DNA from: Curvivirga sp965219885
GTDB taxonomy: Bacteria; Pseudomonadota; Alphaproteobacteria; UBA8366; Aestuariispiraceae
NCBI RefSeq assembly: GCF_965219885.1
Contig: NZ_CBDCOT010000008.1
Span: forward strand, 248,001-312,000
Direction of reading: 5' to 3'
Length of the DNA: 64,000 nt
The notes beneath the pieces are model-generated. The model had not been told where the DNA came from. It did no database searches and saw only the letters and a program-made list of their open reading frames with translations. This document shows, one piece after another, positions 54,083 to 61,812 of the stretch (position 1 is the stretch's first letter; each line of letters starts with the position of its first letter). The translations under genes were made by a program, and so were the position numbers.

Positions 54083-55333
54083 TTAATGCGCGATACCCGC
54101 CGCACCCATCTCATCAATGAAAGCACCGGTTTCAAATCTGTTTAATCCAAAGGCTTCCGTCATCTTATGAGGTTGATCGGTCGCGATTGTATGGGCCAAT
54201 GTATATCCCCCTGCTGGAATAGCTTTAAAACCGCCTGTCCCAAACCCACAATTGACATACATGTTCTTTATGGGGGTATGTCCTATAATGGGTGAAGAAT
54301 CATAAACGATATCAACAATACCCGCCCATTGGCGCATCAATTTCACACGCCGCAATTTCGGGAATATCTCAACAATACCTGCAACAATATTTTCAAGGGT
54401 ATGCACGTTACCTCTTTGGGCATAGGAAGGATAAAGATCGAGCCCTCCACCCATAACAACTTCCCCCTTGTCTGATTGGCTCACATAGACACCAGCATCT
54501 GGTGATAAGACCACCGTATCAATAAAAGGCTTTAAAGGTTCGGAAACACAAGCTTGAAGTGCCATGGATGTAACAGGTAATCGGAAACCAGCCATTTCTG
54601 CTAACACGCTGGAATGACCGGCAACACAAAGAGCAACCTTCTTGGCTTTTACAGTCCCTTTCTGGGTTACTACTCGATGAGAACCATCCGCAGCCTTCTC
54701 AAAACCAGTTACTGCGCATTGTTGAACAATATCAACGCCGCGGTCATCTGCCGCACGGGCATAGCCCCAAGCAACACCGTCATGACGGGCAACACCACCT
54801 CTTGGTTGGTTCACACCGCCGAATATCGGAAAACGAGCCTCCTCACTCACATTCACGCCTGGCGCAAGTTCAATAATTTCTTCCCGCGTTAACCATTCCG
54901 CATCTACACCATTCATATGCATGGCATTAATAGCACGTCGGGACATCTCCACATCATGATGGCTATGACTTAAACGTAACAAACCTGCTTGCCTTAGCAT
55001 CACATTAAAATTCAACTCACGACTTAGGCTTTCATATTGCTTTAAGGAGAAATCGTAAAATTCTGCACTTTCTGGATAGAGGTAGTTAGATCGTACCGTT
55101 ATGGTATTACGCCCTGTATTACCGCCACCAAGCCATCCAGCCTCAATCACAGCAACATCAGTGATGTTATGTTCTTTTGCTAAATAATATGCTGTGGCAA
55201 GACCATGCCCACCACCGCCAACAATCACAACCTCATACTCCTCCTTAAGCGGCGGACTACGCCATGCTTTATGCCAATCTTCGTGATGCTTCATGGCGTT
55301 TCGGGCAAGTGAGAAAACTGAATAGTGCTGCAT
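54083..55333 (-). CDS. soxB: Sarcosine oxidase beta subunit
   Basis: 416 residues. The FAD Rossmann motif is VIVGGGGHGLATAYYLA. GNTGRNTITVRSNYL is typical, and H184 in GGVARHDGVAWG corresponds to the histidine that binds FMN covalently in characterised enzymes. It carries the amine-oxidising FAD site. It is the first gene of soxBDAG, with AGGGGA before the ATG, and is divergent from the TetR gene. The glyA and purU genes often linked to this operon are absent here. Confidence 0.95.
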   Translation of the reverse strand: MQHYSVFSLARNAMKHHEDWHKAWRSPPLKEEYEVVIVGGGGHGLATAYYLAKEHNITDVAVIEAGWLGGGNTGRNTITVRSNYLYPESAEFYDFSLKQYESLSRELNFNVMLRQAGLLRLSHSHHDVEMSRRAINAMHMNGVDAEWLTREEIIELAPGVNVSEEARFPIFGGVNQPRGGVARHDGVAWGYARAADDRGVDIVQQCAVTGFEKAADGSHRVVTQKGTVKAKKVALCVAGHSSVLAEMAGFRLPVTSMALQACVSEPLKPFIDTVVLSPDAGVYVSQSDKGEVVMGGGLDLYPSYAQRGNVHTLENIVAGIVEIFPKLRRVKLMRQWAGIVDIVYDSSPIIGHTPIKNMYVNCGFGTGGFKAIPAGGYTLAHTIATDQPHKMTEAFGLNRFETGAFIDEMGAAGIAH

Positions 55334-55391
55334 TTCTATCCCCTAGATATCTTTATGACAGGCAATTCTAGACAATCGCCCAAACACAAAC

Positions 55392-55407
55392 TATACAGTT
55401 CTGTATA
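55392..55407. promoter_or_regulatory. Palindromic operator between soxB and the TetR gene
   Basis: TATACAG and CTGTATA are exact reverse complements separated by TT, in the 108-bp divergent region. Its position 35 bp before the TetR start and 59 bp before soxB fits an operator bound by the TetR protein to control both units. Confidence 0.6.
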
Positions 55408-55441
55408 TTTCATATTTTCACCCGTCAAGAGAATTATCAAA

Positions 55442-56041
55442 ATGACTGAGCAAAACGATATTCGCGGCAACACCAAAACAACCAAGCAAGAATGGCTTAA
55501 AGCAGCACAGTTAATGTTGATCAACGATGGTGTAGAACGGGTAAAAATCGATCGTTTAGCAAAAGTACTAGATGTCACCAGAGGTGGCTTTTATTGGTTC
55601 TTTAAAAGTCGGCAGGATCTTTTAGATCAGCTTGTGGATGATTGGGCGGATAAAGATAGCGACCCGCTCATTGGTGCTTTGGAAGAATCGACCCCAGCTA
55701 TGGACCGCTTAATCACTTTTGCAAAAATCATCATAGATGAAGATGAATATAACCCTGCCCTAGACATGGCGATCCGTGAATGGGCCAGAACGAATGAGAA
55801 TATCCAAAAGAAGGTCACTTTAATTGATCAACTAAGAATGACGGCCTTAGGAAATATCTTTAAGGAACTTGGCGAAGATACGGATTCTGCTTTGATCCGG
55901 GCACGCATCTATTACTTTCATCAGATCGGTTACTACGCTATGGGCATTAAAGAGACATCAGATCAACGAAAAAAAAATCTTCCGATTTATTTTAAACAAT
56001 TAACAGGTTATGATCTGCCGAAAGATTTTATGACCAAGTAA
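55442..56041 (+). CDS. TetR-family regulator, probably of the sarcosine oxidase operon
   Basis: 199 residues from the ATG at 55442, chosen because it begins the TetR helix-turn-helix region directly; an earlier in-frame ATG would run through the palindromic operator. The HTH is IDRLAKVLDVTRGGFYWFFKSRQDLL. The C-terminal ligand domain is helical (about 65-195). Divergent orientation and the palindrome suggest control of soxBDAG, with the inducer possibly sarcosine or a betaine. The GST gene follows by 7 bp. Confidence 0.82.
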   Translation: MTEQNDIRGNTKTTKQEWLKAAQLMLINDGVERVKIDRLAKVLDVTRGGFYWFFKSRQDLLDQLVDDWADKDSDPLIGALEESTPAMDRLITFAKIIIDEDEYNPALDMAIREWARTNENIQKKVTLIDQLRMTALGNIFKELGEDTDSALIRARIYYFHQIGYYAMGIKETSDQRKKNLPIYFKQLTGYDLPKDFMTK

Positions 56042-56048
56042 GACCATC

Positions 56049-56711
56049 ATGTCCGATCAAAACCTTCCTATCCTTTACAGTTTTCGTCGTTGTCCTTATG
56101 CCATGCGCGGTCGCCTTGCCCTTTATGCCCGCGGCATCAATTGTGAAATACGTGAGATTGAATTAAAAAACAAACCTGATGAGATGCTAAACATCTCACC
56201 TAAAGGAACTGTGCCCGTCCTGCAATTAATCGATGGTACAGTTTTGGAAGAAAGCCTGGATGTGATGTTATGGGCAGTCTCACAAGATAAAAACACAACC
56301 AAGATACCATCCATCCAGCATCCTACTGATGACATGCTTGCGTTGATTGAGAAAATTGATGGTCCATTTAAACATCATCTGGATCGTTACAAATACGAGA
56401 ATCGCTATGAAGCCGAAGGCGTTGTTTCCAGCGAACATCGCGATGCTAATGTGGAAATATTACTGGAACTTAATGAACGCCTAAGCCAATCCCAATATCT
56501 TTTTGGAAATGATATTTCTTTTGCTGATTTCGCCATTGCACCTTTTATCCGTCAATTCGCCAATACGGACCGCAATTGGTTTGATCAACAAACCTTTCCA
56601 AATCTTATCAACTGGCTAGATAGCTTCTGCAATTCCGCACCATTCCTGACCATTATGAAAAAACGTAAACCTTGGTTAGATACTGATAAAGCGTTTGAGA
56701 TATTTCCGTAA
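56049..56711 (+). CDS. Glutathione S-transferase family protein
   Basis: 220 residues. The N-terminal thioredoxin-like domain has ILYSFRRCPYAMRGRLAL with a CPY motif, as in omega-class or glutaredoxin-like GSTs, and GTVPVLQLIDGTVLEESL for glutathione binding. The C-terminal helical domain has FGNDISFADFAIAPFIRQF. It is co-transcribed with the TetR gene. A role in handling reactive products of amine demethylation is an inference from location. Confidence 0.88.
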   Translation: MSDQNLPILYSFRRCPYAMRGRLALYARGINCEIREIELKNKPDEMLNISPKGTVPVLQLIDGTVLEESLDVMLWAVSQDKNTTKIPSIQHPTDDMLALIEKIDGPFKHHLDRYKYENRYEAEGVVSSEHRDANVEILLELNERLSQSQYLFGNDISFADFAIAPFIRQFANTDRNWFDQQTFPNLINWLDSFCNSAPFLTIMKKRKPWLDTDKAFEIFP

Positions 56712-56718
56712 CTTAAAC

Positions 56719-57093
56719 TTACTCTTCACGATTCTTTCTAAAACATTGCATCGAAGTAAATTCTGGCAACCAGTCTTCGCGGTGCTTCGTCCATAATTCA
56801 TAAGTCGGGGTAAATTGATTTGGTTCATCCATGCTACCAAGATGAATTTCTATCTCATTATCGCTTTTTGCATAAACTGATGAACCACAATTTGGACAGA
56901 AAAAACGCCCTTTATATTCCTTTGCATCCCCTGAAATCTTAACTGCATCTTTAGGAAACACAGCCGCAGCATAAAAGATGGCTCCATGATGTTTCCGGCA
57001 ATCCATACAATGGCATATACCAACCCTATCAGGTTCACTTGTGGCAGTAAGCCTTACATCACCACATCGACATCCAGCATTATATTCAGACAT
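56719..57093 (-). CDS. GFA/CENP-V-type zinc protein
   Basis: 124 residues. The zinc-binding cysteines are in GCRCGDVRL, HCMDCRKHHG and FFCPNCGSSVY, the pattern of the GFA/CENP-V family. The name (glutathione-dependent formaldehyde-activating) came from Gfa of Paracoccus; most members have no proven activity. It converges with the GST gene at 7 bp. Being beside sarcosine oxidase and GST, a formaldehyde-related role is conceivable but not shown. Confidence 0.82.
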   Translation of the reverse strand: MSEYNAGCRCGDVRLTATSEPDRVGICHCMDCRKHHGAIFYAAAVFPKDAVKISGDAKEYKGRFFCPNCGSSVYAKSDNEIEIHLGSMDEPNQFTPTYELWTKHREDWLPEFTSMQCFRKNREE

Positions 57094-57153
57094 TTATTGA
57101 AACTCATACATCGTTTTAAAACCATGTATATAAATATAACCACTCTTAAAAAG

Positions 57154-57208
57154 TAATAAAGGGTTAGAGCGTTTCAGCATCTAACCCTTTATCAAAACTG
57201 GCGGAGAG
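57154..57208. repeat. 55-bp direct repeat, distal copy (tRNA-Ser 3' end plus terminator)
   Basis: Identical at all 55 positions to 58517-58571. Read on the minus strand it holds the last ten bases of tRNA-Ser (CTCTCCGCCA) and a terminator hairpin AAAGGGTTAGA/TCTAACCCTTT. The two copies are 1363 bp apart and enclose two small genes. This looks like an attachment-site duplication or a leftover of a tandem tRNA gene. Confidence 0.9.
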
Positions 57209-57274
57209 GCCAGGATGCGACACCCGATCTTCCGAACAATAACGATAACAACAGGTTATAGAACCCACGTCTCC
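57199..57274 (-). pseudogene. Possible decayed tRNA copy
   Basis: The 76 bases ending in CTCTCCGCCA begin GGAGACG, able to form an acceptor stem with one mismatch, and carry a T-arm-like GTGTCGCATCC. The anticodon arm cannot be folded. It may be the remnant of a second tRNA gene or chance resemblance. Confidence 0.3.
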
Positions 57275-57484
57275 TTGTTAATTTCAATTGTGTACCACCA
57301 GCTTGACATATCAGTATTTTTGTTCTATTTATGTTCTTATTAAAATTTTACATTACGCTCATGAATAACCTTAAGACTGCCCGATCTATATAGCTATGCC
57401 TATCATACAGAGGCTGGATAACAGTCACATCCCCACCCAACAATTTTCAAATGATGGAAACTCTTTCCGTATGCAGGAGTAATT
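57275..57484. other. Gene-free AT-rich spacer
   Basis: I see no open frame with a ribosome site, no strong hairpin and no repeat here. It would contain the promoter of the small gene at 57485. Together with the repeat copy before it, the gene-free stretch from 57094 is 390 bp. Confidence 0.6.
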
Positions 57485-57838
57485 ATGAGTCCCCCTTATA
57501 AGCTTAAAGGGCCAATTGGCCCGAACTACGTAACAGATCCCGATGATGTCTGGGTTACCAAAAGGAACCTAAACTCAATCGGATATTACAAGAAACCCAG
57601 TTATGGCATGACTGATATGCCTGACAACAAACTGATCAACTCAATCGAAAAGTTTCAAAAAGATAATGACCTAAAAGTAGATGGTATTATGAAGCCGGGA
57701 GGCGAGACAGAGGTCAAAATTTCCCAATTTACCGAGTCACCTACAATGTGGTGTACTGATTGCGATGGACCTCATGGAGGTATCCATTATCCACCATTCA
57801 ATATCTGTCCTCCATGCTGGAGTAAAGGTTACGAATAA
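57485..57838 (+). CDS. Small peptidoglycan-binding-like protein with Cys-rich tail
   Basis: 117 residues. The middle part (LNSIGYYKKPSYGM, then SIEKFQKDNDLKVDGIMKPG) resembles a PG_binding_1-type fold found in many small alphaproteobacterial proteins. The tail has C-x2-C in WCTDCDGPHGG and C-x2-C in CPPCW, a possible zinc ribbon. No signal peptide is visible. GCAGGAG precedes the ATG. It lies between the two 55-bp repeats, so it may be accessory. Confidence 0.6.
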   Translation: MSPPYKLKGPIGPNYVTDPDDVWVTKRNLNSIGYYKKPSYGMTDMPDNKLINSIEKFQKDNDLKVDGIMKPGGETEVKISQFTESPTMWCTDCDGPHGGIHYPPFNICPPCWSKGYE

Positions 57839-57855
57839 GAGATTGGCTAGGGGAG

Positions 57856-58266
57856 TTAAGATCTCTCACTCGCCTTTTTACTTTCATTGATCCAATCAAT
57901 ATAGATTTCAACATCGTCTTTCTTATACCCGAGAAGACTACCAATTTCTCGCTCATCATCATCTGTAGAAGGTCTTATGCCTTCCATAGTTTCTTTAGTG
58001 ATTGTGTGCAATGCCTCGATCCGCCAAGCTTCCGTGGGTAAAGCATAATAGAGGTAACGCATCTTATAGCCACCTTTCGCCAGAACAATTTGAAATTCTT
58101 GTTTAACGAATTGGCCTGTTTGAACATAAGGTTCAAAATCATCTTCCGGTAGCTTAATACTCGCCGGGATAACATCATAAAACATAGACAATGGTTTGCT
58201 GCCCTTAAGCATCAATTCTAATTCTCTAGTTTCATGAGGCCCCACCCCTGAAGGTCTTTCGATCAT
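57856..58266 (-). CDS. Hypothetical protein between the tRNA-Ser repeats
   Basis: 136 residues, no recognised family. It starts MIERPSGVGPHETRELELML, has a mixed alpha/beta appearance with aromatic-rich GGYKMRYLYYALPTEAWR, and ends in an acidic, then basic helix. No signal peptide or membrane segment is present. It converges with the peptidoglycan-binding-like gene. Its even composition and intact frame suggest a real gene. AGGGGAAGAA lies before the start. Confidence 0.55.
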   Translation of the reverse strand: MIERPSGVGPHETRELELMLKGSKPLSMFYDVIPASIKLPEDDFEPYVQTGQFVKQEFQIVLAKGGYKMRYLYYALPTEAWRIEALHTITKETMEGIRPSTDDDEREIGSLLGYKKDDVEIYIDWINESKKASERS

Positions 58267-58516
58267 ATTAATTTCTTCCCCTTACCCGAACATTACCTGA
58301 AGACAAATCTAACAACTTATTCAACTTCTGCAAGGAGATCATTTGACAAAGCAAACCAACTTAAAACCATGGAAAACACCACTTCGACGGATCAGATATT
58401 TCACTTGATATAGGCCCATTTCAGCCCCTCTCTGTACCAGTGTTCTGTACCAGAGGCTCTCCAGCCATGTTTTCGGCTGTTTATGTGAGAAAGGGCCCGA
58501 ACCTATTATCCAATAA
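58267..58516. other. Spacer with short direct repeat
   Basis: TCTGTACCAG occurs at 58431-58440 and 58444-58453, and a small hairpin AGCC-N8-GGCT follows. No gene is seen. The composition is slightly richer in GC than its surroundings. Confidence 0.45.
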
Positions 58517-58571
58517 TAATAAAGGGTTAGAGCGTTTCAGCATCTAACCCTTTATCAAAACTGGCGGAGAG
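58517..58571. repeat. 55-bp direct repeat, tRNA-proximal copy
   Basis: Exact copy of 57154-57208. It overlaps the last ten bases of the tRNA-Ser gene including the encoded CCA, plus the tRNA's own terminator hairpin with a TTTATTATTATT tail on the minus strand. Confidence 0.9.
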
Positions 58572-58650
58572 ACCGGGACTTGAACCCGGGCATGAGTATT
58601 ACCCCATGACGGATTAGCAATCCGCTGCATTACCGCTCTGCCACCTCTCC
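58562..58650 (-). tRNA. tRNA-Ser (anticodon GCU)
   Basis: 89 bases including an encoded CCA. The acceptor stem is GGAGAGG with TCTCTCC. The anticodon stem GCGGA/TCCGT encloses loop TTGCTAA, so the anticodon is GCU for AGC/AGU codons. The long variable arm is CATG...CATG, as expected for Ser, and the T arm is CCGGG-TTCAAGT-CCCGG. A terminator hairpin follows immediately. Confidence 0.96.
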
Positions 58651-58855
58651 TTAAAAGTGGATAGTGAAGATTTGAGACTTCATCTATCGGCGGGTGAGTA
58701 AGTACTAATCGTCGCGCTTATTGTCAATGCAAATAATCACTACTTTTTACAATATTGTCATTTTTCACAACTTTTCAAAAAAAAGCTTGGTTGCGAGCGC
58801 TTTCTCTGGTTAATGAAATCAGAATGTATTTTATCTTCCTATGCAGGAGAAACCA

Positions 58856-59161
58856 ATGACTGCCTATATTATCGGTGAATTAGACGTCCACAATCCAGAA
58901 CGCTACGCAGATTATACTGCCCATACACCAAAGACGATTGCAGATCATGGAGGAAAATTCATTGTACGCGGCGGTAATCCCAAGTCACTTGAAGGTGGTA
59001 AGGCAGCTCCAAGATTCGTTGTAGTAGAATTCCCAAGCATGGATAAACTAATGGAATGGTATCATTCAGATGCTTATCAAGCGATCATACCTATTCGTCA
59101 GGAAGCTGCACAAGGTAGAATCATCGCTGTTGAAGGCGCTGATACGATCCCCCTTGCCTGA
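58856..59161 (+). CDS. DUF1330 family protein
   Basis: 101 residues from the ATG at 58856, preceded by AGGAGA. It begins TAYIIGELDVHNPERYADY and has GGKFIVRGG and EFPSMDKLMEWYHSDAYQ, the hallmarks of DUF1330, a dimeric ferredoxin-like alpha/beta-barrel family of unknown function. The MFS gene begins 12 bp later, so the two are probably co-transcribed. Confidence 0.88.
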   Translation: MTAYIIGELDVHNPERYADYTAHTPKTIADHGGKFIVRGGNPKSLEGGKAAPRFVVVEFPSMDKLMEWYHSDAYQAIIPIRQEAAQGRIIAVEGADTIPLA

Positions 59162-59172
59162 TCGTAAACGAA

Positions 59173-60420
59173 ATGCTTTTAAAAACCTACTCGTCCATTA
59201 TCCCGATTGCGCTGAGCAGTGCACTTACAGCTATGGCAAATGGCTTTTTGGCTAGTTATCTTCCTTCGCGTATGGGAATCAATGCCATCGACCCATCTCG
59301 TACCAGTGACTTTGTCGCCGCATTTGCGATTGGCATGTTATGTTCATGCCTGTTTTCTGCCCAGATTGTAAAACGGGTTGGCCATATCCGAGCCTTCTCA
59401 GTATTTGCATGTTTATCAGGTATCGGCGCCCTACTTCTTCCAACTTTGGAAAGTTACGCTGCCTGGATCGTCATCAGATTTATCAATGGATATTGTGGAA
59501 ATTCAATTTTCCTTGTTGCGCAAGGATGGTTGAATGATCAAACTGAAAGCAAGTATCGGGGTCAGATTCTGACCACCTTTTATATTATTTATCTGATTGG
59601 ATTGGGCGGCGGTGCTTATTCTGTAACTTTCTTTGATTTAAACAGCTTGCAACCGTTCATGTTTGCAACCGTATTATATATGCTATCCGTTTTCCCTGTT
59701 GCCCTAACCAAATTGCCAGCCCCACCGCCGCCAATGGTGACAAGGATTATGATTAGGCGTCTTTGGCAAATGTCGCCCGTAGCCCTCATCGGATGCTTTA
59801 TCGGTGGGGCAACCGCGATGACCATGCAAGGACTTGGTGCGGTCATCGGACAAAATATTGGATTGGACTACACACAAATTGGTTTCATGATGGCTATTGC
59901 ACAGGCAGGCAACTTGATGCAATTCCCTCTGGGATATCTTTCCGACAAAGTAGATCGGCGTTATGTTCTCTTCATTTGTGGAACTGGGTTAAGTATCTTC
60001 GGTTTTATCTTTGGCAACCTAGATGCAAATTCCTTTTTATTCCTAGTTATCACAATTGCCTTCTTCATTGGATTGGGTGAAGCAACACTGACCATTGCTC
60101 TTGCGAACGCCAATGACCGCGCTGCGCCTGATGAATATACTTCAATAGCAGGTACAGCATCTTTATCTTGGTGTTTAGGCGCAATTCTAGGTCCGATCTT
60201 TGGCTCTCTTACAATCGGCACAATGGGACCCAAGGGGGTTAGTCTGTTCTTTGTTATTATCTCCGCGTCCTTTGCCGTATTTACGCTTTGGCGTTGCTTA
60301 AGACGGGAAACCGTTTCCGAAGAAGATCATGGGGACTTTTATGCTGCCCCGGCAGAGATTGCCACGTCAGAAGTGTATATGACTGAAGATCCTGAAGAGA
60401 TTCAGGAAGCAAAAAATTAA
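59173..60420 (+). CDS. MFS permease
   Basis: 415 residues with about 12 hydrophobic segments. The segment GYLSDKVDRRYVLF between the seventh and eighth spans is the MFS loop motif, and an equivalent site in the first half is less conserved. The N-terminal part resembles YcaD-type MFS carriers. The C-terminal 35 residues are acidic and soluble. The substrate is unknown. It is downstream of the DUF1330 gene and ends at a strong terminator. Confidence 0.85.
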   Translation: MLLKTYSSIIPIALSSALTAMANGFLASYLPSRMGINAIDPSRTSDFVAAFAIGMLCSCLFSAQIVKRVGHIRAFSVFACLSGIGALLLPTLESYAAWIVIRFINGYCGNSIFLVAQGWLNDQTESKYRGQILTTFYIIYLIGLGGGAYSVTFFDLNSLQPFMFATVLYMLSVFPVALTKLPAPPPPMVTRIMIRRLWQMSPVALIGCFIGGATAMTMQGLGAVIGQNIGLDYTQIGFMMAIAQAGNLMQFPLGYLSDKVDRRYVLFICGTGLSIFGFIFGNLDANSFLFLVITIAFFIGLGEATLTIALANANDRAAPDEYTSIAGTASLSWCLGAILGPIFGSLTIGTMGPKGVSLFFVIISASFAVFTLWRCLRRETVSEEDHGDFYAAPAEIATSEVYMTEDPEEIQEAKN

Positions 60421-60441
60421 AGCAAAGTTACCGGATAAGAA

Positions 60442-60472
60442 AAAGGCGGTTGAGAATTTCTCAACCGCCTTT
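60442..60472. terminator. Bidirectional intrinsic terminator
   Basis: AAAGGCGGTTGAGA and its exact complement form a 14-bp stem with an ATT loop and A/T tracts. It serves the MFS gene and, from the other side, the DUF1127 gene. Confidence 0.92.
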
Positions 60473-60534
60473 AATTTACACTTTAGGCAGGGGACCTAAA
60501 GGCCATCACTTTTCTCAACCAAGAAAAGGAGGAC

Positions 60535-60744
60535 TTATTTGTTTTTACCGAATGCAACACGTGCAATGTCGTTACGGTAAATACCAATGTCACGCAATTG
60601 TGCGTCTGTCAAAGCGTTCAATTCGTTGTATGTGCGTGCAGCCACAACGGATTCTGCCAATTTATTAACAAGACGGCCAACGATGCCTGTTTTTTCAGAA
60701 GCAGCTTGACCCAAGTTTACGAATTCTGTGCTCAATGTAGCCAT
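60535..60744 (-). CDS. DUF1127 small protein (CcaF1-like)
   Basis: 69 residues. The C-terminal part ARTYNELNALTDAQLRDIG is the DUF1127 (YjiS-like) signature. Small DUF1127 proteins such as CcaF1 of Rhodobacter sphaeroides bind RNA and take part in small-RNA maturation. Here a candidate anti-Shine-Dalgarno small RNA ends just upstream on the same strand, its terminator reaching into the ribosome-site region (GAAGGA, 8 bases before the ATG). Translation may therefore depend on readthrough. The extra N-terminal 30 residues are uncharged helix. Confidence 0.88.
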   Translation of the reverse strand: MATLSTEFVNLGQAASEKTGIVGRLVNKLAESVVAARTYNELNALTDAQLRDIGIYRNDIARVAFGKNK

Positions 60745-60758
60745 TGTCTTAGTCCTTC

Positions 60759-60867
60759 AAAAAAACGTCCATCTAAACTCTATGATGGACGTAACAAAAA
60801 ATCTCTCTGTAGTTAATCAGACAGCAGGGCCGATAAGGGGGAGTGGGAGGAAGTTGGCCCCGCCGTC
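60759..60867 (-). ncRNA. Candidate cuckoo/CcsR-type small RNA upstream of the DUF1127 gene
   Basis: On the minus strand GACGGCGGGGCC (60867-60856) pairs with GGCCCTGCTGTC (60831-60820) as a 12-bp stem with two G-U pairs. The 24-base loop holds CTTCCTCCC (60853-60845), complementary to ribosome-binding sites. A second hairpin ACGTCCATC/GATGGACGT (60792-60765) followed by seven T closes it as an intrinsic terminator. Alphaproteobacterial CcsR/cuckoo RNAs show this architecture and are linked to DUF1127 genes. The 5' end is not known. Confidence 0.7.
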
Positions 60868-61247
60868 TTGATGAGTTAAATTTATTCATTTCGAAAAAAA
60901 AATCACGCGCAATTACTGCATTTTTGCATTGCAAAAAATGCATAGCTTATCACGACAACACATTACCCCTTGAAATCAATTAATATTTTCAAGAACTATA
61001 AATATTGCGACGCAACATATCCATAATAATTATACTTGATAATATCCTCAAACAATTCAGTCGAAACAATAAAATGAAAAGAAAATATATCATTTTGATA
61101 TATGTCATAACGATATTTAGTTGACATTGAAAACTAGCTGGGTAATTGTGCTGCATTATTGGCACGAAATATGTGGGGAAAAATATATTTCTTTTATAAG
61201 ACACATCACATGATGTGAAACTTAATTGCATAAAGCTGGATTCAAAA
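60868..61247. other. Intergenic promoter region with PadR-type palindrome
   Basis: No gene is visible. ATATATCA (61085-61092) and TGATATAT (61096-61103) form a perfect inverted repeat with a 3-base spacer, and TTGACA at 61121-61126 could be a -35 box. This could be an operator for the PadR regulator just downstream. The left part would hold the small-RNA promoter (minus strand). Confidence 0.5.
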
Positions 61248-61808
61248 ATGGATATTAGAACATCATGCCTTGGCGTACTGGCATTAAATAATGCGAGTGG
61301 CTATGAAATTCGAAAAATGTTTGAAGACGGCCCTTTCAGTATCTTTGCTGAAGGCGGCTTTGGTTCAATCTACCCTGCCCTCAAAAAACTGGAACAGGAT
61401 GGATTGGTTACCAGTGAGACATTAGACCAAGACAATCGCCCACAAAAGAACGTATACAAGATTACAACAAAAGGTCGATTAGAGCTTATCGAGGCACTTT
61501 CAAATAACCCTGTTCCAGACAAATTCAAATCTGATTTCCTATTTTCCATGTTCTTTGCAGAATACCTTTCCCCTGCATTCGTTGAAAATACGATCGATCA
61601 GCGAATCAAATCTTTGAAAGATAAAATTAACACTCTTGAAGCTGAACGTTCACCAAACGGTTCCCTCACTAAAGGGCAAGCTTTTGTTCATGCGTTTGGC
61701 CTCCATATGAGTCAGGCTGCAAAAGAATTTCTCGAAGAAAATAAACATATCGCCATTGCTGCTGCGTTGACCGGCAGCCCGGCAAACAAGCAAGATGCTG
61801 CGGAGTAA
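61248..61808 (+). CDS. PadR-family transcriptional regulator
   Basis: 186 residues from the ATG at 61248 (MDIRTSCLGVLAL). The winged helix has LNNASGYEIRKMFEDG, GSIYPALKKLEQDGLVTSE and NVYKITTKGRLEL, as in PadR proteins; the C-terminus (about 100-150) is a dimerising coiled coil. It lies 4 bp upstream of the RND adaptor gene, so it likely represses this efflux operon in response to a toxic ligand. An earlier ATG at 61215 is possible but not needed. Confidence 0.88.
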   Translation: MDIRTSCLGVLALNNASGYEIRKMFEDGPFSIFAEGGFGSIYPALKKLEQDGLVTSETLDQDNRPQKNVYKITTKGRLELIEALSNNPVPDKFKSDFLFSMFFAEYLSPAFVENTIDQRIKSLKDKINTLEAERSPNGSLTKGQAFVHAFGLHMSQAAKEFLEENKHIAIAAALTGSPANKQDAAE

Positions 61809-61812
61809 TATC

